Assembly (NCBI GenBank): GCA_026984935.1
Contig: JALSRD010000065.1
Span: 1 to 51,582 of the forward strand
Direction: 5' to 3'
Source: Desulfobacterales bacterium
Lineage (GTDB): Bacteria > Desulfobacterota > Desulfobacteria > Desulfobacterales > JALSRD01
DNA: 51,582 bases
This document shows positions 16,015 through 24,076 of this stretch, piece by piece; position 1 is the stretch's first letter, and each line of letters starts with the position of its first letter. The notes beneath the pieces are model-generated. The model saw only the letters and a program-made list of their open reading frames with translations. It was not told the DNA's origin and searched no databases. The translations under genes were made by a program, and so were the position numbers.

Positions 16015-17156
16015 CAGATAATCTCCAGTTCGGCCTGCAGTGCACCGGCCGCCTTAAGGGCCTGGAAAATGGAGATCAGATCCCGCGGCGACACGCCCAG
16101 CGCATTCAACCCGCGGACCAGGTCACCGATGCTCACAGTGTGTTTGACCAGAAACAGCGGCGATTTCTCTTCGGTGGCCGATACGTCGGTGCGCGGCAGC
16201 ACCGCGGTCCGGCCTCCCCGCGAAAACGGCAGCGGTTGGCTGACCTCGGGTCGTTCGTTGACCTGCAGGCTCAGGTTGCCGTGGGAAATGGCCACCGTCG
16301 AAATCCGGACATTTTCCCCAATCACCACGGTGCCGGTCCTCTCGTTGATCACGATCTTGGCCTGGTAGTCCGGCACGACGTTGAGGCCTTCGATGAGCGT
16401 GACAAACCCCACCGGATTGCCCAGGTAGCGCTCGGGAATGGCGACCTTTACGGTACCGGCATCCAGTGTGCTGGCAAGCCCGCCGCCGGAAAGCGACGTG
16501 TTGATCGCCTGCGCCACACGGTTGGCGGTTGTAAAATCGGGATTGTGCAGGGTCAGTGTCAGGCTGGTGCGGTCTTTAAAATCAGTGCGCAGTTCTTTTT
16601 CCACCAGCGCACCCTCGATGACCCGGCCCACCGTCGGAAAGTTTTTCTGCACGCCGGCCGACGTTCCCGCCAGGCGGAACCCGCCGGTGCTCACCGGGCC
16701 CTGCGCCACGGCGTAAATTTTGCCGTCGGTGGCCCGCATGGGGGTGAAGAGCAGCGTACCGCCCTGCAGGTTGACCGCATCCCCGATGGAACTGACCAAC
16801 ACGTCCAGGTGCGAACCGACACGTGCAAAGGGAGGCAGATTGGCGGTGACCATCACCGCCGCCACGTTTTTCACCTGGATGTCCTTGGGGTTGACGGTCA
16901 GGCCCATCTTCTCGAGCATGCTGGCCAGCGACTGGAAAGTAAAGCGTGTTTTGTCCTTGTCACCCGTACCGTCCAGACCGACCACCAGGCCGTAGCCGAT
17001 GAGCTGATTCTGGCGGACCCCCTTGATCTCGGTGATATCCTTGATCCGTGCGGCCTGCACCTGTGAAATACACAGGCTCAGCATCAGGGCCGGCAGGAGG
17101 ATAAACCCCACAGATCCGGCCAACGTCTGTAAACGTATTTTAAAACCGCCTTTCAT
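16014..17156 (-). CDS. flgI: Flagellar P-ring protein FlgI
   Basis: 380 residues with a Sec signal peptide (hydrophobic to about residue 35, cleavage near VQA-ARIKD). It then has the very conserved FlgI start IKDITEIKGVRQNQLIGYG and GLDGTGDKD. It assembles the ring around the rod in the peptidoglycan layer. The length is typical (about 365-380). It lies downstream of flgH and overlaps flgJ by one base. GGGGGATG lies before the ATG. Confidence 0.97.
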   Translation of the reverse strand: MKGGFKIRLQTLAGSVGFILLPALMLSLCISQVQAARIKDITEIKGVRQNQLIGYGLVVGLDGTGDKDKTRFTFQSLASMLEKMGLTVNPKDIQVKNVAAVMVTANLPPFARVGSHLDVLVSSIGDAVNLQGGTLLFTPMRATDGKIYAVAQGPVSTGGFRLAGTSAGVQKNFPTVGRVIEGALVEKELRTDFKDRTSLTLTLHNPDFTTANRVAQAINTSLSGGGLASTLDAGTVKVAIPERYLGNPVGFVTLIEGLNVVPDYQAKIVINERTGTVVIGENVRISTVAISHGNLSLQVNERPEVSQPLPFSRGGRTAVLPRTDVSATEEKSPLFLVKHTVSIGDLVRGLNALGVSPRDLISIFQALKAAGALQAELEII

Positions 17157-17288
17157 TTTTCATCCCCCGTGGGTGAATGCCACTGTCTTTTCCCGGTATC
17201 GGCAGTGCCTGCAATTGGCCCCAAAGCAGCCCCCGGTATGCCCGCATGCCTTTCAGGCACGCTTTATGAAACACTGGGTTCACGCCCG

Positions 17289-18044
17289 TCAAAAAGGCCA
17301 GATCACGTCGAAAAAGCGCGCCAGCCATCCCGGCCGCTGGCGGTCGGCGACGATACCCACACCGTTGTAGGTAATCCGGGCATCGGCAATGGCGCTGGAA
17401 AGCACCACATTGTCCGGTGAAATGTCCCGCGGGCGGATGATGCCCGTCAGGGTGATCAGCTGGGCTTCGTTGTTGATCAGCACTTCACGATATCCCCGGA
17501 TGCGCAGGTTGCCGCTGGGCAGCACCTCCGTCACGCGGGCCGTGATCTGGGCGGTCAAGTTGCCGCTGCGGGTGGTGTCCCCTTCCCCCTTGAAATCGCT
17601 GGTCAGCCCTCCTTTGATCTCCCCGAAGGGATTCCAGTGGGGATGGTTGGCTGTGGGGTACTTCGTCTCCAGCCCCAGAAATTTTTCCACCTGTGCGGAC
17701 ACGGAAGAGGCGCGTTTGGTGTTTGTCGTCGCCTTGTTGGTGGCCTTCGAGGACTCGACGATCTTGACGGTCACGATATCACCGATTCGGCTGGCCTTGG
17801 GATTGACGAAAAGCAGGTTCATAGAGCCATTTTCATCCCACAGGGAGCCTTCCTGCCGGACACTGGGTGCCTGGACCTCCTTGACGGCACCGTCGTCCAT
17901 CAGCATCCGCTGGGCCTGGGAATCCCGGCTGGCGGTGGGCAGGGCGCATCCGCTGGCCGCCGCCAGGAAAACGGCGGCCAGCAGCACATTTTTCATCCTG
18001 TCGGCTATCGTTCGATGTCCATCCGGCGTCCTGTCTTTCTGCAT
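17289..18044 (-). CDS. flgH: Flagellar L-ring lipoprotein FlgH
   Basis: 251 residues from the ATG at 18044, which has AAAGGAG upstream; an internal ATG at 17996 would shorten the signal region. The lipobox is ASGC, after a hydrophobic helix. The FlgH core is seen: GSLWDENGSMNLLFVNPKA, then RIGDIVTVKIVESS, later RIRGYREVLINNEAQLITL and a final DVIWPF. FlgH forms the outer-membrane bushing. Together with flgI it shows the organism has an outer membrane. It sits between flgA and flgI. Confidence 0.96.
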   Translation of the reverse strand: MQKDRTPDGHRTIADRMKNVLLAAVFLAAASGCALPTASRDSQAQRMLMDDGAVKEVQAPSVRQEGSLWDENGSMNLLFVNPKASRIGDIVTVKIVESSKATNKATTNTKRASSVSAQVEKFLGLETKYPTANHPHWNPFGEIKGGLTSDFKGEGDTTRSGNLTAQITARVTEVLPSGNLRIRGYREVLINNEAQLITLTGIIRPRDISPDNVVLSSAIADARITYNGVGIVADRQRPGWLARFFDVIWPF

Positions 18045-18121
18045 GCTGACGGTCTCCTTTGAAACGCACCCGCGGCGCACCACGCATGGTGGATCAGCCC
18101 CTGTGTCCGGTGCGATGTGCT

Positions 18122-19108
18122 TCAGAAATCCACTTCGACCGTGTTCTTGTCCATCACACGGCCATAGACATTCTTCTTCGAATCCAGATTGACGACCCGG
18201 ATACGGTCGCCCAGTCTTCCCCGCTGCCGGGCCTCCCCCAACGTGCTGATTTCCAGGCCGTCCGCACGGGCAATAATGGTCACCACGTCCCGACGGCGGA
18301 TCAGGCAGGGCAGGTCGACCAGATCCGGCCGCAGCACCGTATCGGCGGGGATGCGGCGTTTGGTTCTCTTCCCCAGCACTTCCTGCGGGTCGCTCACGAA
18401 ATTGCGCGGCAGACGGCTGCGATCAAGCGGCTTCAGCATCACGTCGGCTTCAGTAATCAGGCGGCTCCTCTTCAGCATGTGCCGGGCCACCACGGCATCG
18501 ACAATGCTCTCGACAACCACCGAAGCAAACACCTTTTTCTGCAAACGCCCGTTGACGTAGACTTCAACGGCCAGCGGCACATTGCCGATAAGTTTTCGGG
18601 GACGAAGGGGAATTACGTGCAGGGCCAGAAGACCGCCGGGGACCGTTACTTTATCCCCGGCATTCACTTTGCGAAGCCGGGCGCGGCCGATACGCGGCGC
18701 GATCCGGCGCCTGAAAAAATCGCGCACCGCTTCCCGGATACGCTCGGCCGTCACGGTCTGCGCGGCCCTCACAACGGTTATTTTGAACGGCATTTCCAGC
18801 TGTATCCGCGCCAGGTCCACACCGTGCTGCCTGAGACGCATGCGCACCAGTCCGCGGTCCAGCACCCGCGAGCTTCCCGCCAGAGGCGCCCTGCCGATCA
18901 CCACGCCCTTCAGCACCGAACAGCGCCGGGCATCGGGGTGCGAGATTGCCGCAATATCGCCCAGCCGGATCATGTCCCCTGTCACCGTCGCCTGCCGGGC
19001 GACTTTCACCTGCACCGGCATTTCGGCGCGTACCGCCGTTGCCGGCACCTGCAGCAAGAAAATACCGGCCAGTACCATCCAACTCTTGAGCATTCGCCTG
19101 TATGCCAT
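18122..19108 (-). CDS. flgA: P-ring assembly chaperone FlgA
   Basis: 328 residues from the ATG at 19108 (AAAGGTG upstream; a further in-frame ATG lies at 19144). A signal peptide (MAYRRMLKSW, then hydrophobic to about AVRA) leads into a long periplasmic part. The C-terminal SAF-like FlgA domain is visible: KRSRLITEADVMLKPLDRS, then LGKRTKRRIPADTVLRPDLV and VNLDSKKNVYGRVMDKNTVE. FlgA helps P-ring subunits assemble. It is longer than the enteric protein (about 219), with an extra N-terminal domain as in many non-enterics. It lies between flgG and flgH. Confidence 0.93.
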   Translation of the reverse strand: MAYRRMLKSWMVLAGIFLLQVPATAVRAEMPVQVKVARQATVTGDMIRLGDIAAISHPDARRCSVLKGVVIGRAPLAGSSRVLDRGLVRMRLRQHGVDLARIQLEMPFKITVVRAAQTVTAERIREAVRDFFRRRIAPRIGRARLRKVNAGDKVTVPGGLLALHVIPLRPRKLIGNVPLAVEVYVNGRLQKKVFASVVVESIVDAVVARHMLKRSRLITEADVMLKPLDRSRLPRNFVSDPQEVLGKRTKRRIPADTVLRPDLVDLPCLIRRRDVVTIIARADGLEISTLGEARQRGRLGDRIRVVNLDSKKNVYGRVMDKNTVEVDF

Positions 19109-19216
19109 CGCCTGCACCTTTATTTCCACTTCCACCACCTGCATCTTCGTGCCCGCTGTGGGTCTTGTTGCTATCGGTTGCCCGCAGGCATGACCGAAGG
19201 CCCGTGCCGACAGGGC

Positions 19217-20005
19217 CTACCGTTTCAGGTTATTGGCGATCTCCAGCATTTCGTCCGCCGTTTTAACCGCCTTGCTGTTGATTTCGTAAGCCCGTTGGGC
19301 GGCGATCATTTTGACCATTTCCTCGACCACGCTGACGTTGGACATTTCCAGGTAGCCCTGCGCGATCGTTCCCAGGCCCTCTTCGCCGGGAGCCGCGGTG
19401 GTGGGGCTGCCGGAGGCCGCGGTCTCCTTGAACAGGTTACGGCCCGTGGAGCTGAGTCCCGCCGGGTTGACGAATTTGGCCAGTTCGATGCTGCCCACTT
19501 CCGCCGGTTCCACCGATCCCTCCTGCACCACCGAAATCGTTCCGTCGGTGCCGATGGACACCGAAAGGGCGTCGGACGGGATAACGATTTCCGGCTCCAG
19601 GGGATAACCGTCGGCGTTGACCACCTTGCCCTCGCTGTCGAGCTTGAAGGCCCCGTCGCGGGTATAGGCCTTGTCACCGTTGGGCAGCAGCACCTGGAAG
19701 AAGCCTTCCCCCTCGATGGCCATATCGAGATTGTTCTGGGTCTGCTGAAAGCTTCCCTGCAGGAAGATTTTCTGCGTGGAAACCGGACGGGTCCCCTGAC
19801 CCAGCTGGATGCCGGTGGGCACCTGTGTTCCCTCGGCGGACGACACACCCGCCGGCCGCAGGGTCTGATAGATGAGATCCTGGAAATCGGCCCGGCTGCG
19901 TTTGAAGCCATTGGTGTTCAGATTGGCCAGGTTGTTGGAGATCACATCCACGTTCAACGCCTGGGACTGCATGCCGGATGCGGCAATGGATAACGTCCTG
20001 TTCAT
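19217..20005 (-). CDS. flgG: Flagellar distal rod protein FlgG
   Basis: 262 residues from the ATG at 20005, with GAAGGAG upstream. Typical Flg[31 protein letters not shown], then [11 protein letters not shown] in the middle and [19 protein letters not shown] at the C-terminus. It builds the distal rod that crosses the P and L rings. The length equals the family norm (about 260). It lies 46 bases after flgF, in an operon running flgF-flgG-flgA-flgH-flgI-flgJ. Confidence 0.97.
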   Translation of the reverse strand: MNRTLSIAASGMQSQALNVDVISNNLANLNTNGFKRSRADFQDLIYQTLRPAGVSSAEGTQVPTGIQLGQGTRPVSTQKIFLQGSFQQTQNNLDMAIEGEGFFQVLLPNGDKAYTRDGAFKLDSEGKVVNADGYPLEPEIVIPSDALSVSIGTDGTISVVQEGSVEPAEVGSIELAKFVNPAGLSSTGRNLFKETAASGSPTTAAPGEEGLGTIAQGYLEMSNVSVVEEMVKMIAAQRAYEINSKAVKTADEMLEIANNLKR

Positions 20006-20051
20006 CTCTGCCTCTCCTTCGTAAAGCCGGCGCAAATCCGCCGGGGTGAAA

Positions 20052-20804
20052 TCATCTCAGCCGGCCGACATCGTTTACGGCCTTGGATTCAACGGCATCC
20101 AGCGTCCGGATGACCTTCTGGTAGCTTTCATAACCCCGCAGCACCTCGATCATCTCGGTCATCATGCGCACCGGCGCGATGTTGGCGCCTTCGTAGGCGC
20201 CCTGCTGGATATGTATTTCTTCCGGCGTGCCCGCAGCGGCACCGCCATCGGCGGCAAAGAGCGAACCGCCGGATTTGATCAATTTGCCCGGGTCCTGAAA
20301 AGCGGCGATTTTGAGCGTTCCCACCTGGGCACCGTCGACGATGACATTGCCGTCCGAATCCACGTCCACCCGGCTGCCGGATACCGTAATTTCGCCGCCG
20401 TCCCCCATCACCGGGTACCCCTGCTGGGTCACCAGCACCTCGTCACCGTTGATTGCAAACTTGCCGTTACGGGTATAGCGCGTCCCGGCAGGGGTCTTGA
20501 CGGTGAAAAAACCCTTGCCGTCGATGTACAGGTCCAGCGGATTGCCCGTGGTGGTAACCGGTCCCGGCGAAAAATCGGTGTAAGTGCCGGCCGGCAGCGT
20601 GGCGGTCGCCTGGTTCGACAGGCGGGCCGCCGTGACCTGCTGCGTATAGCCGGCCGGATCCGACTCCGGCAAAGATGTCAGCTGGAAAACGCCCGATCCC
20701 TTGTAACCGGCCGTTCCGGCATTGGCCAGGTTGTTGGCCAGTGTCGCCAGCTTCATTTCATAGATCATGGCGCCGGGCACCAGACTGTTGAGTGTATCGC
20801 TCAT
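20052..20804 (-). CDS. flgF: Flagellar proximal rod protein FlgF
   Basis: 250 residues. Hook/rod family N-terminus ([20 protein letters not shown]) with the less canonical start [11 protein letters not shown] typical of FlgF. The middle motif is [20 protein letters not shown] and the C-terminus is [30 protein letters not shown] precedes the ATG. It is the first gene of its operon, 35 bases from the predicted start of a sigma-54 promoter at 20850-20865. Confidence 0.95.
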   Translation of the reverse strand: MSDTLNSLVPGAMIYEMKLATLANNLANAGTAGYKGSGVFQLTSLPESDPAGYTQQVTAARLSNQATATLPAGTYTDFSPGPVTTTGNPLDLYIDGKGFFTVKTPAGTRYTRNGKFAINGDEVLVTQQGYPVMGDGGEITVSGSRVDVDSDGNVIVDGAQVGTLKIAAFQDPGKLIKSGGSLFAADGGAAAGTPEEIHIQQGAYEGANIAPVRMMTEMIEVLRGYESYQKVIRTLDAVESKAVNDVGRLR

Positions 20805-20849
20805 CTATTTTCTCCGATCCGCTGTTACCGCCATCCGCTCCAAAGTCTT

Positions 20850-20865
20850 AGCAATAACCATACCA
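20850..20865 (-). promoter_or_regulatory. Sigma-54 promoter upstream of flgF
   Basis: Minus strand reads TGGTAT-GGTTA-TTGCT, against the consensus TGGCAC-N5-TTGCW; the essential GG-N10-GC spacing is exact. The predicted transcription start is about 35 bases before the flgF ATG. It lies in the 201-base gap after fliA. Confidence 0.7.
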
Positions 20866-20946
20866 GTTAGATCCAGGTGAGTGCCACTTTATCTTACCGT
20901 ATTTGCAGACCAAAACAGCCCCTGCCTTTCTCGGGCAAAACCCCCG

Positions 20947-20978
20947 CCGGGAAAAATTTTCCGGAAAAGGCGCCTTTT
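20947..20978 (-). terminator. Possible terminator between fliA and flgF
   Basis: Two adjacent inverted repeats: an imperfect CCGG-flanked A/T repeat at 20947-20964 and the perfect palindrome AAAAGGCGCCTTTT at 20965-20978. They follow the fliA stop on the minus strand and come before the flgF promoter. The second ends in TTTT, but its loop is minimal, so it may instead be a protein-binding site. Confidence 0.35.
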
Positions 20979-21005
20979 ACCTAGCCGCCGTCCCGCGAAA
21001 AGGAC

Positions 21006-21767
21006 TCAATCCCCATCGAGTAAACCGCTTTTGCGCAGTTTCTTGCGGATATTGATGACCGCCTCGCTGTGAATCTGGGAAATCCGGGATTCGGTCAACC
21101 CCATCACATCCCCGACTTCCTTCATGGTCAGCTCATCCTGATAGTAAAGGGACATCACCAGTTTCTGCTTTTCCGGGAGGCTTTCCACGGCCTTGGCCAC
21201 AAAGGATTTCAGCTCTTTGAGCTTGGTCATGTTCAAGGCGTCGTTGCGGTCGTTGTTGGCCAGGTAGGTCATCAGTTTGCGTCGGTCCTTTTTTGAAGAG
21301 CACCCGATTTCATCCAGACTGACAAATGAAATGCTGGCGATCTTCTTGGTCTGACGGACCTGTGCCAGGCTCATGCCCAATTCCTGGGCAACCTCGGCAT
21401 CCTTGGCTTCGCGTCCCAGCCGACGCTCCAGGCGGATATAGGCCTGCTCCAGTTCACGAACCTTCTTGCGGCTCGAACGCGAAAGGATGTCACGGGATCG
21501 CAGTTCGCTCAAAATCGCGCCCCGGATGCGGAAAGTGGCAAAAGTCATCAGCTTGACATCACGTTCGGGATCGTAGCGCTCGACGGCCTGAATCAGGCCG
21601 ATCACCCCGGCATGAATCAGGTCCTCGGGCTCTACACTGGCGGGCAGATGCGCCGAAAAGCGATGCGCGATGCGGTGGACCAGCGGCAGATATTCGGTGA
21701 CAATCCGGTTGCGCTCGTCCAGGTCGTCCCTGTATGGATTTTTCTGGGGCATGGCTGAATAACTCAT
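21006..21767 (-). CDS. fliA: Flagellar sigma factor FliA (sigma-28)
   Basis: 253 residues from the ATG at 21767; an earlier in-frame start would overlap flhG. Sigma region 2 is seen (IVTEYLPLVHRIAHRF, then DLIHAGVIGLIQAVERYD, FATFRIRGAILSELR), region 3 (RDILSRSSRKKVRELEQAY) and region 4 with the helix-turn-helix (LTMKEVGDVMGLTESRISQI). FliA directs RNA polymerase to late flagellar promoters and is held by FlgM. It is the last gene of the motA-to-fliA run, 11 bases after flhG. Sigma-28 sites in this window at flgM and the TPR gene are its likely targets. Confidence 0.97.
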   Translation of the reverse strand: MSYSAMPQKNPYRDDLDERNRIVTEYLPLVHRIAHRFSAHLPASVEPEDLIHAGVIGLIQAVERYDPERDVKLMTFATFRIRGAILSELRSRDILSRSSRKKVRELEQAYIRLERRLGREAKDAEVAQELGMSLAQVRQTKKIASISFVSLDEIGCSSKKDRRKLMTYLANNDRNDALNMTKLKELKSFVAKAVESLPEKQKLVMSLYYQDELTMKEVGDVMGLTESRISQIHSEAVINIRKKLRKSGLLDGD

Positions 21768-21778
21768 GGTATAAGCTC

Positions 21779-22687
21779 TCACTTGTCGGTTTTGTCGCGG
21801 GAAATTTTCTCCCAAAAAGAGAATACGCGCCCGTCTGGCGGTACGGGCATTGTCTCCCGGGACAGTTTTTTGGCCAGAGAAACCAGACAGCGGCTGGCAT
21901 CCGTATCGGGATGCAGCTGCCGGACTGCTTTCTGTTTTTTTACACCGGAAATGACATTCCGATCGTACTTCACAAAGCCGATATACTCGATTGCAACGTC
22001 CAGAAACCTGTCGGTGACCATGGTCAGCTGGCGGAAAACATCCGTGGATTCCCGGCTGTCGGCAGCCATGTTCACCAGCAGCTTGAATCGCCGCGCAGCG
22101 TGTTTCACCGAGAGAATCTTGATCAGGGCGTAGGCATCGGTGATGGATGTGGGCTCCGGGGAAACCACCACCACGATCTCGTGGGCAGCGGCGGCAAAAT
22201 AGGTGACATTGGAGGAAATTCCCGCCGCCGTGTCGATAAGCAGGAAATCAAGCGGCGCGATCAAACTGTCCAGCGCCCGGAATATGCGGCTTTTCTGCTC
22301 CGTATTCAGCGCCGTCAACTCGTCGATACCCGATGCCGCCGGCAGAATCTGGATATTCTCCGGGCCACTGACGAGCACTTCTGCCAGCGGCCTGGCGCCA
22401 CTCAAAAAATGTGAGAAATTGTACTTGGGCGCCAGCCCCAGCAGAATATCGAGGTTGCCGAGCCCCAGATCCGCATCCAGGATCATGACTTTCTGCCCGA
22501 GCTGGCTTAAGCTGATCCCCAGATTGGCCACGATGTTGGTTTTCCCCACACCGCCCTTGCCGCTGGTAATGGTGATGATGCGTGTTTTCGGCACCGGGAC
22601 GGCACCGTTGACGGGCTGCGTCCGTCCGGATCTGCCGACTGCTTTGTCGTGCAGGTGAATGACTTGACCGCGTTTTTGTTTTTTCAT
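21779..22687 (-). CDS. flhG: Flagellum number regulator FlhG (MinD-like ATPase)
   Basis: 302 residues from the ATG at 22687, which has AAGGAGCGTA before it. A deviant Walker A of the MinD family is present at 43-50 (SGKGGVGKT), followed by VMILDADLGLGNLDILLG and the DTAAGIS motif. A basic N-terminal tail (KKQKRG...) precedes the ATPase domain, as in FlhG/FleN, where it activates FlhF. It limits flagellar number and placement together with FlhF, and in some species restrains the FlrA/FleQ master activator. It lies between flhF and fliA. Confidence 0.93.
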   Translation of the reverse strand: MKKQKRGQVIHLHDKAVGRSGRTQPVNGAVPVPKTRIITITSGKGGVGKTNIVANLGISLSQLGQKVMILDADLGLGNLDILLGLAPKYNFSHFLSGARPLAEVLVSGPENIQILPAASGIDELTALNTEQKSRIFRALDSLIAPLDFLLIDTAAGISSNVTYFAAAAHEIVVVVSPEPTSITDAYALIKILSVKHAARRFKLLVNMAADSRESTDVFRQLTMVTDRFLDVAIEYIGFVKYDRNVISGVKKQKAVRQLHPDTDASRCLVSLAKKLSRETMPVPPDGRVFSFWEKISRDKTDK

Positions 22688-22792
22688 TACGCTCCTTGTC
22701 GATGTTCTCTCCCGCTGCATCCGCGCAACCGGGGAAAAATGGCTGCGTCCACTATGCCGGCAGCGGCCCTGCGGATGCATGGTGCACCCGGT

Positions 22793-22820
22793 CCGGCCGT
22801 AACAGCTGTGGTGCGGCCGG
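22793..22820 (-). repeat. GC-rich inverted repeat in the flhF-flhG gap
   Basis: CCGGCCG at 22793-22799 and CGGCCGG at 22814-22820 form a perfect 7-bp inverted repeat with a 14-base loop. They lie in the 165-base gap between flhF and flhG, an unusually large gap for this otherwise packed run. No T tract follows on the minus strand. It might attenuate or stabilise the transcript. Confidence 0.3.
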
Positions 22821-22852
22821 CTGCCGTTCCGGGCCCTGCCGCCTGAGCGCCA

Positions 22853-24076
22853 TTACCGTCTCCTCCGCACCGCCCGCATGCTCCCGGGGCCGGCGGCAGG
22901 CGGCGGCTCCGCCGCGTGGTACCCAGATGGGGGGGCGTGTTTCAGTATCCGCCCCACCAGGATCTCGTGGGAGGCGATGTGCAGGTCCTCGGGTATCCGC
23001 TGGCCGTCCGCCAGATAGGAAACCGGCGTGCGCGTGCGGATCATGACGTTCAACAGGTTGCCCAGGGTTACGGTTTCATCCAATTTGGTGAACAAAAGGC
23101 GGCTGTATGCCAGCGGTTCGAATCCGGCGGCCATTTTCAGCATGTCGCCTTCTTTGCAGCCGGCCGACAACAGCAGATGAACTTCCGGGCTTCGCCGACC
23201 GCTCTCAAAAAATTTCCGCAGGTGCGCCACCTGCTCCTGCTTGGCCGGATTGACGCCGGCTGTATCCACCAGCACCAGAGGCATCTTTCTGTAATCCGAC
23301 AGCGCCGCGGCAAAGGCGCGCGGCGTGCTGACGACACGGGCATCGATTCCTGCAAGCGCGGTGTACGGCAGAATCTGGCGCCCGGCACCATTGGTAGAGT
23401 TGTCGATGGCGATCACACCCACCTGCGCCACACCCAGGCGGCGGCCGGCCAGCGCCGCCAGTTTGGCTGTGGTGGTGGTCTTGCCGACACCGGCCGGCCC
23501 AATCAGGGCCACCACGCTGGAGGCCTGGCTTTTGATTTTGATTTTCTCGCAGCAAAGCCCCATCAAAGCCAACTGCGCACATATCCGCTTCTGCAGGCCG
23601 GGATCGTTTGTTTCCACTTCAAACAAGTCGATTTCCCTTGCGAACTCAGATGCATAGCGGCTGTCGACGCCCTGCCGCAGAAGGTGCTCTTTTAATGGCG
23701 AATCCTGCGCCGGAGCATCTGACGGTGTAAAAGTGCTTTTTCGGTCGGCCCCGCCCGTTGCCGGTTCGGGCGCGCGCTCATAGCGGCTGTAGTACGACTG
23801 CCCCCCGCTGTTGCGGTGGCATCCGGCAGTGCCGGCTTTCAAATAGACGGAATCTTTTTCCAGGGTGTTTTCCTGGGGCAAAAAGAATCCCATACGCGCG
23901 TCTTCGGCCACATGATCGGTTGCCGCGGTGACTTCCACGCGGGCCCTTTTGAGGCTTCCCAAAAGCCCCTTTTTGATGCTGCGGGCCGAGAGGATAACCG
24001 CATCGGGACCGAACTCCCGCTTGATCTGCAGCAGGGCCTGGTTCATCGTGTCGGCTTCAAATCTTTTAATATGCAT
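22853..24076 (-). CDS. flhF: Flagellar placement GTPase FlhF (SRP-type)
   Basis: 407 residues. N-terminal B domain (MHIKRFEADTMNQALLQIK, GPDAVILSARSIKKG), a variable linker at about 60-125, then the helical N and GTPase G domains. The P-loop is GPAGVGKT at 193-200, the G3-like motif is VDTAGVNP and LFTKLDET is the G4 equivalent. FlhF marks the flagellar pole and recruits early parts such as FliF; its GTPase is switched by FlhG. It overlaps flhA by 11 bases. The C-terminus ends in a run of arginines. Confidence 0.95.
   Translation of the reverse strand: MHIKRFEADTMNQALLQIKREFGPDAVILSARSIKKGLLGSLKRARVEVTAATDHVAEDARMGFFLPQENTLEKDSVYLKAGTAGCHRNSGGQSYYSRYERAPEPATGGADRKSTFTPSDAPAQDSPLKEHLLRQGVDSRYASEFAREIDLFEVETNDPGLQKRICAQLALMGLCCEKIKIKSQASSVVALIGPAGVGKTTTTAKLAALAGRRLGVAQVGVIAIDNSTNGAGRQILPYTALAGIDARVVSTPRAFAAALSDYRKMPLVLVDTAGVNPAKQEQVAHLRKFFESGRRSPEVHLLLSAGCKEGDMLKMAAGFEPLAYSRLLFTKLDETVTLGNLLNVMIRTRTPVSYLADGQRIPEDLHIASHEILVGRILKHAPPSGYHAAEPPPAAGPGSMRAVRRRR

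Noticed and set aside
18059-19993. 644-codon plus-strand frame opposite flgA and flgG
   Set aside because: It is His/Arg/Gln-rich antisense to two clearly conserved genes; long antisense frames are common in GC-rich DNA.
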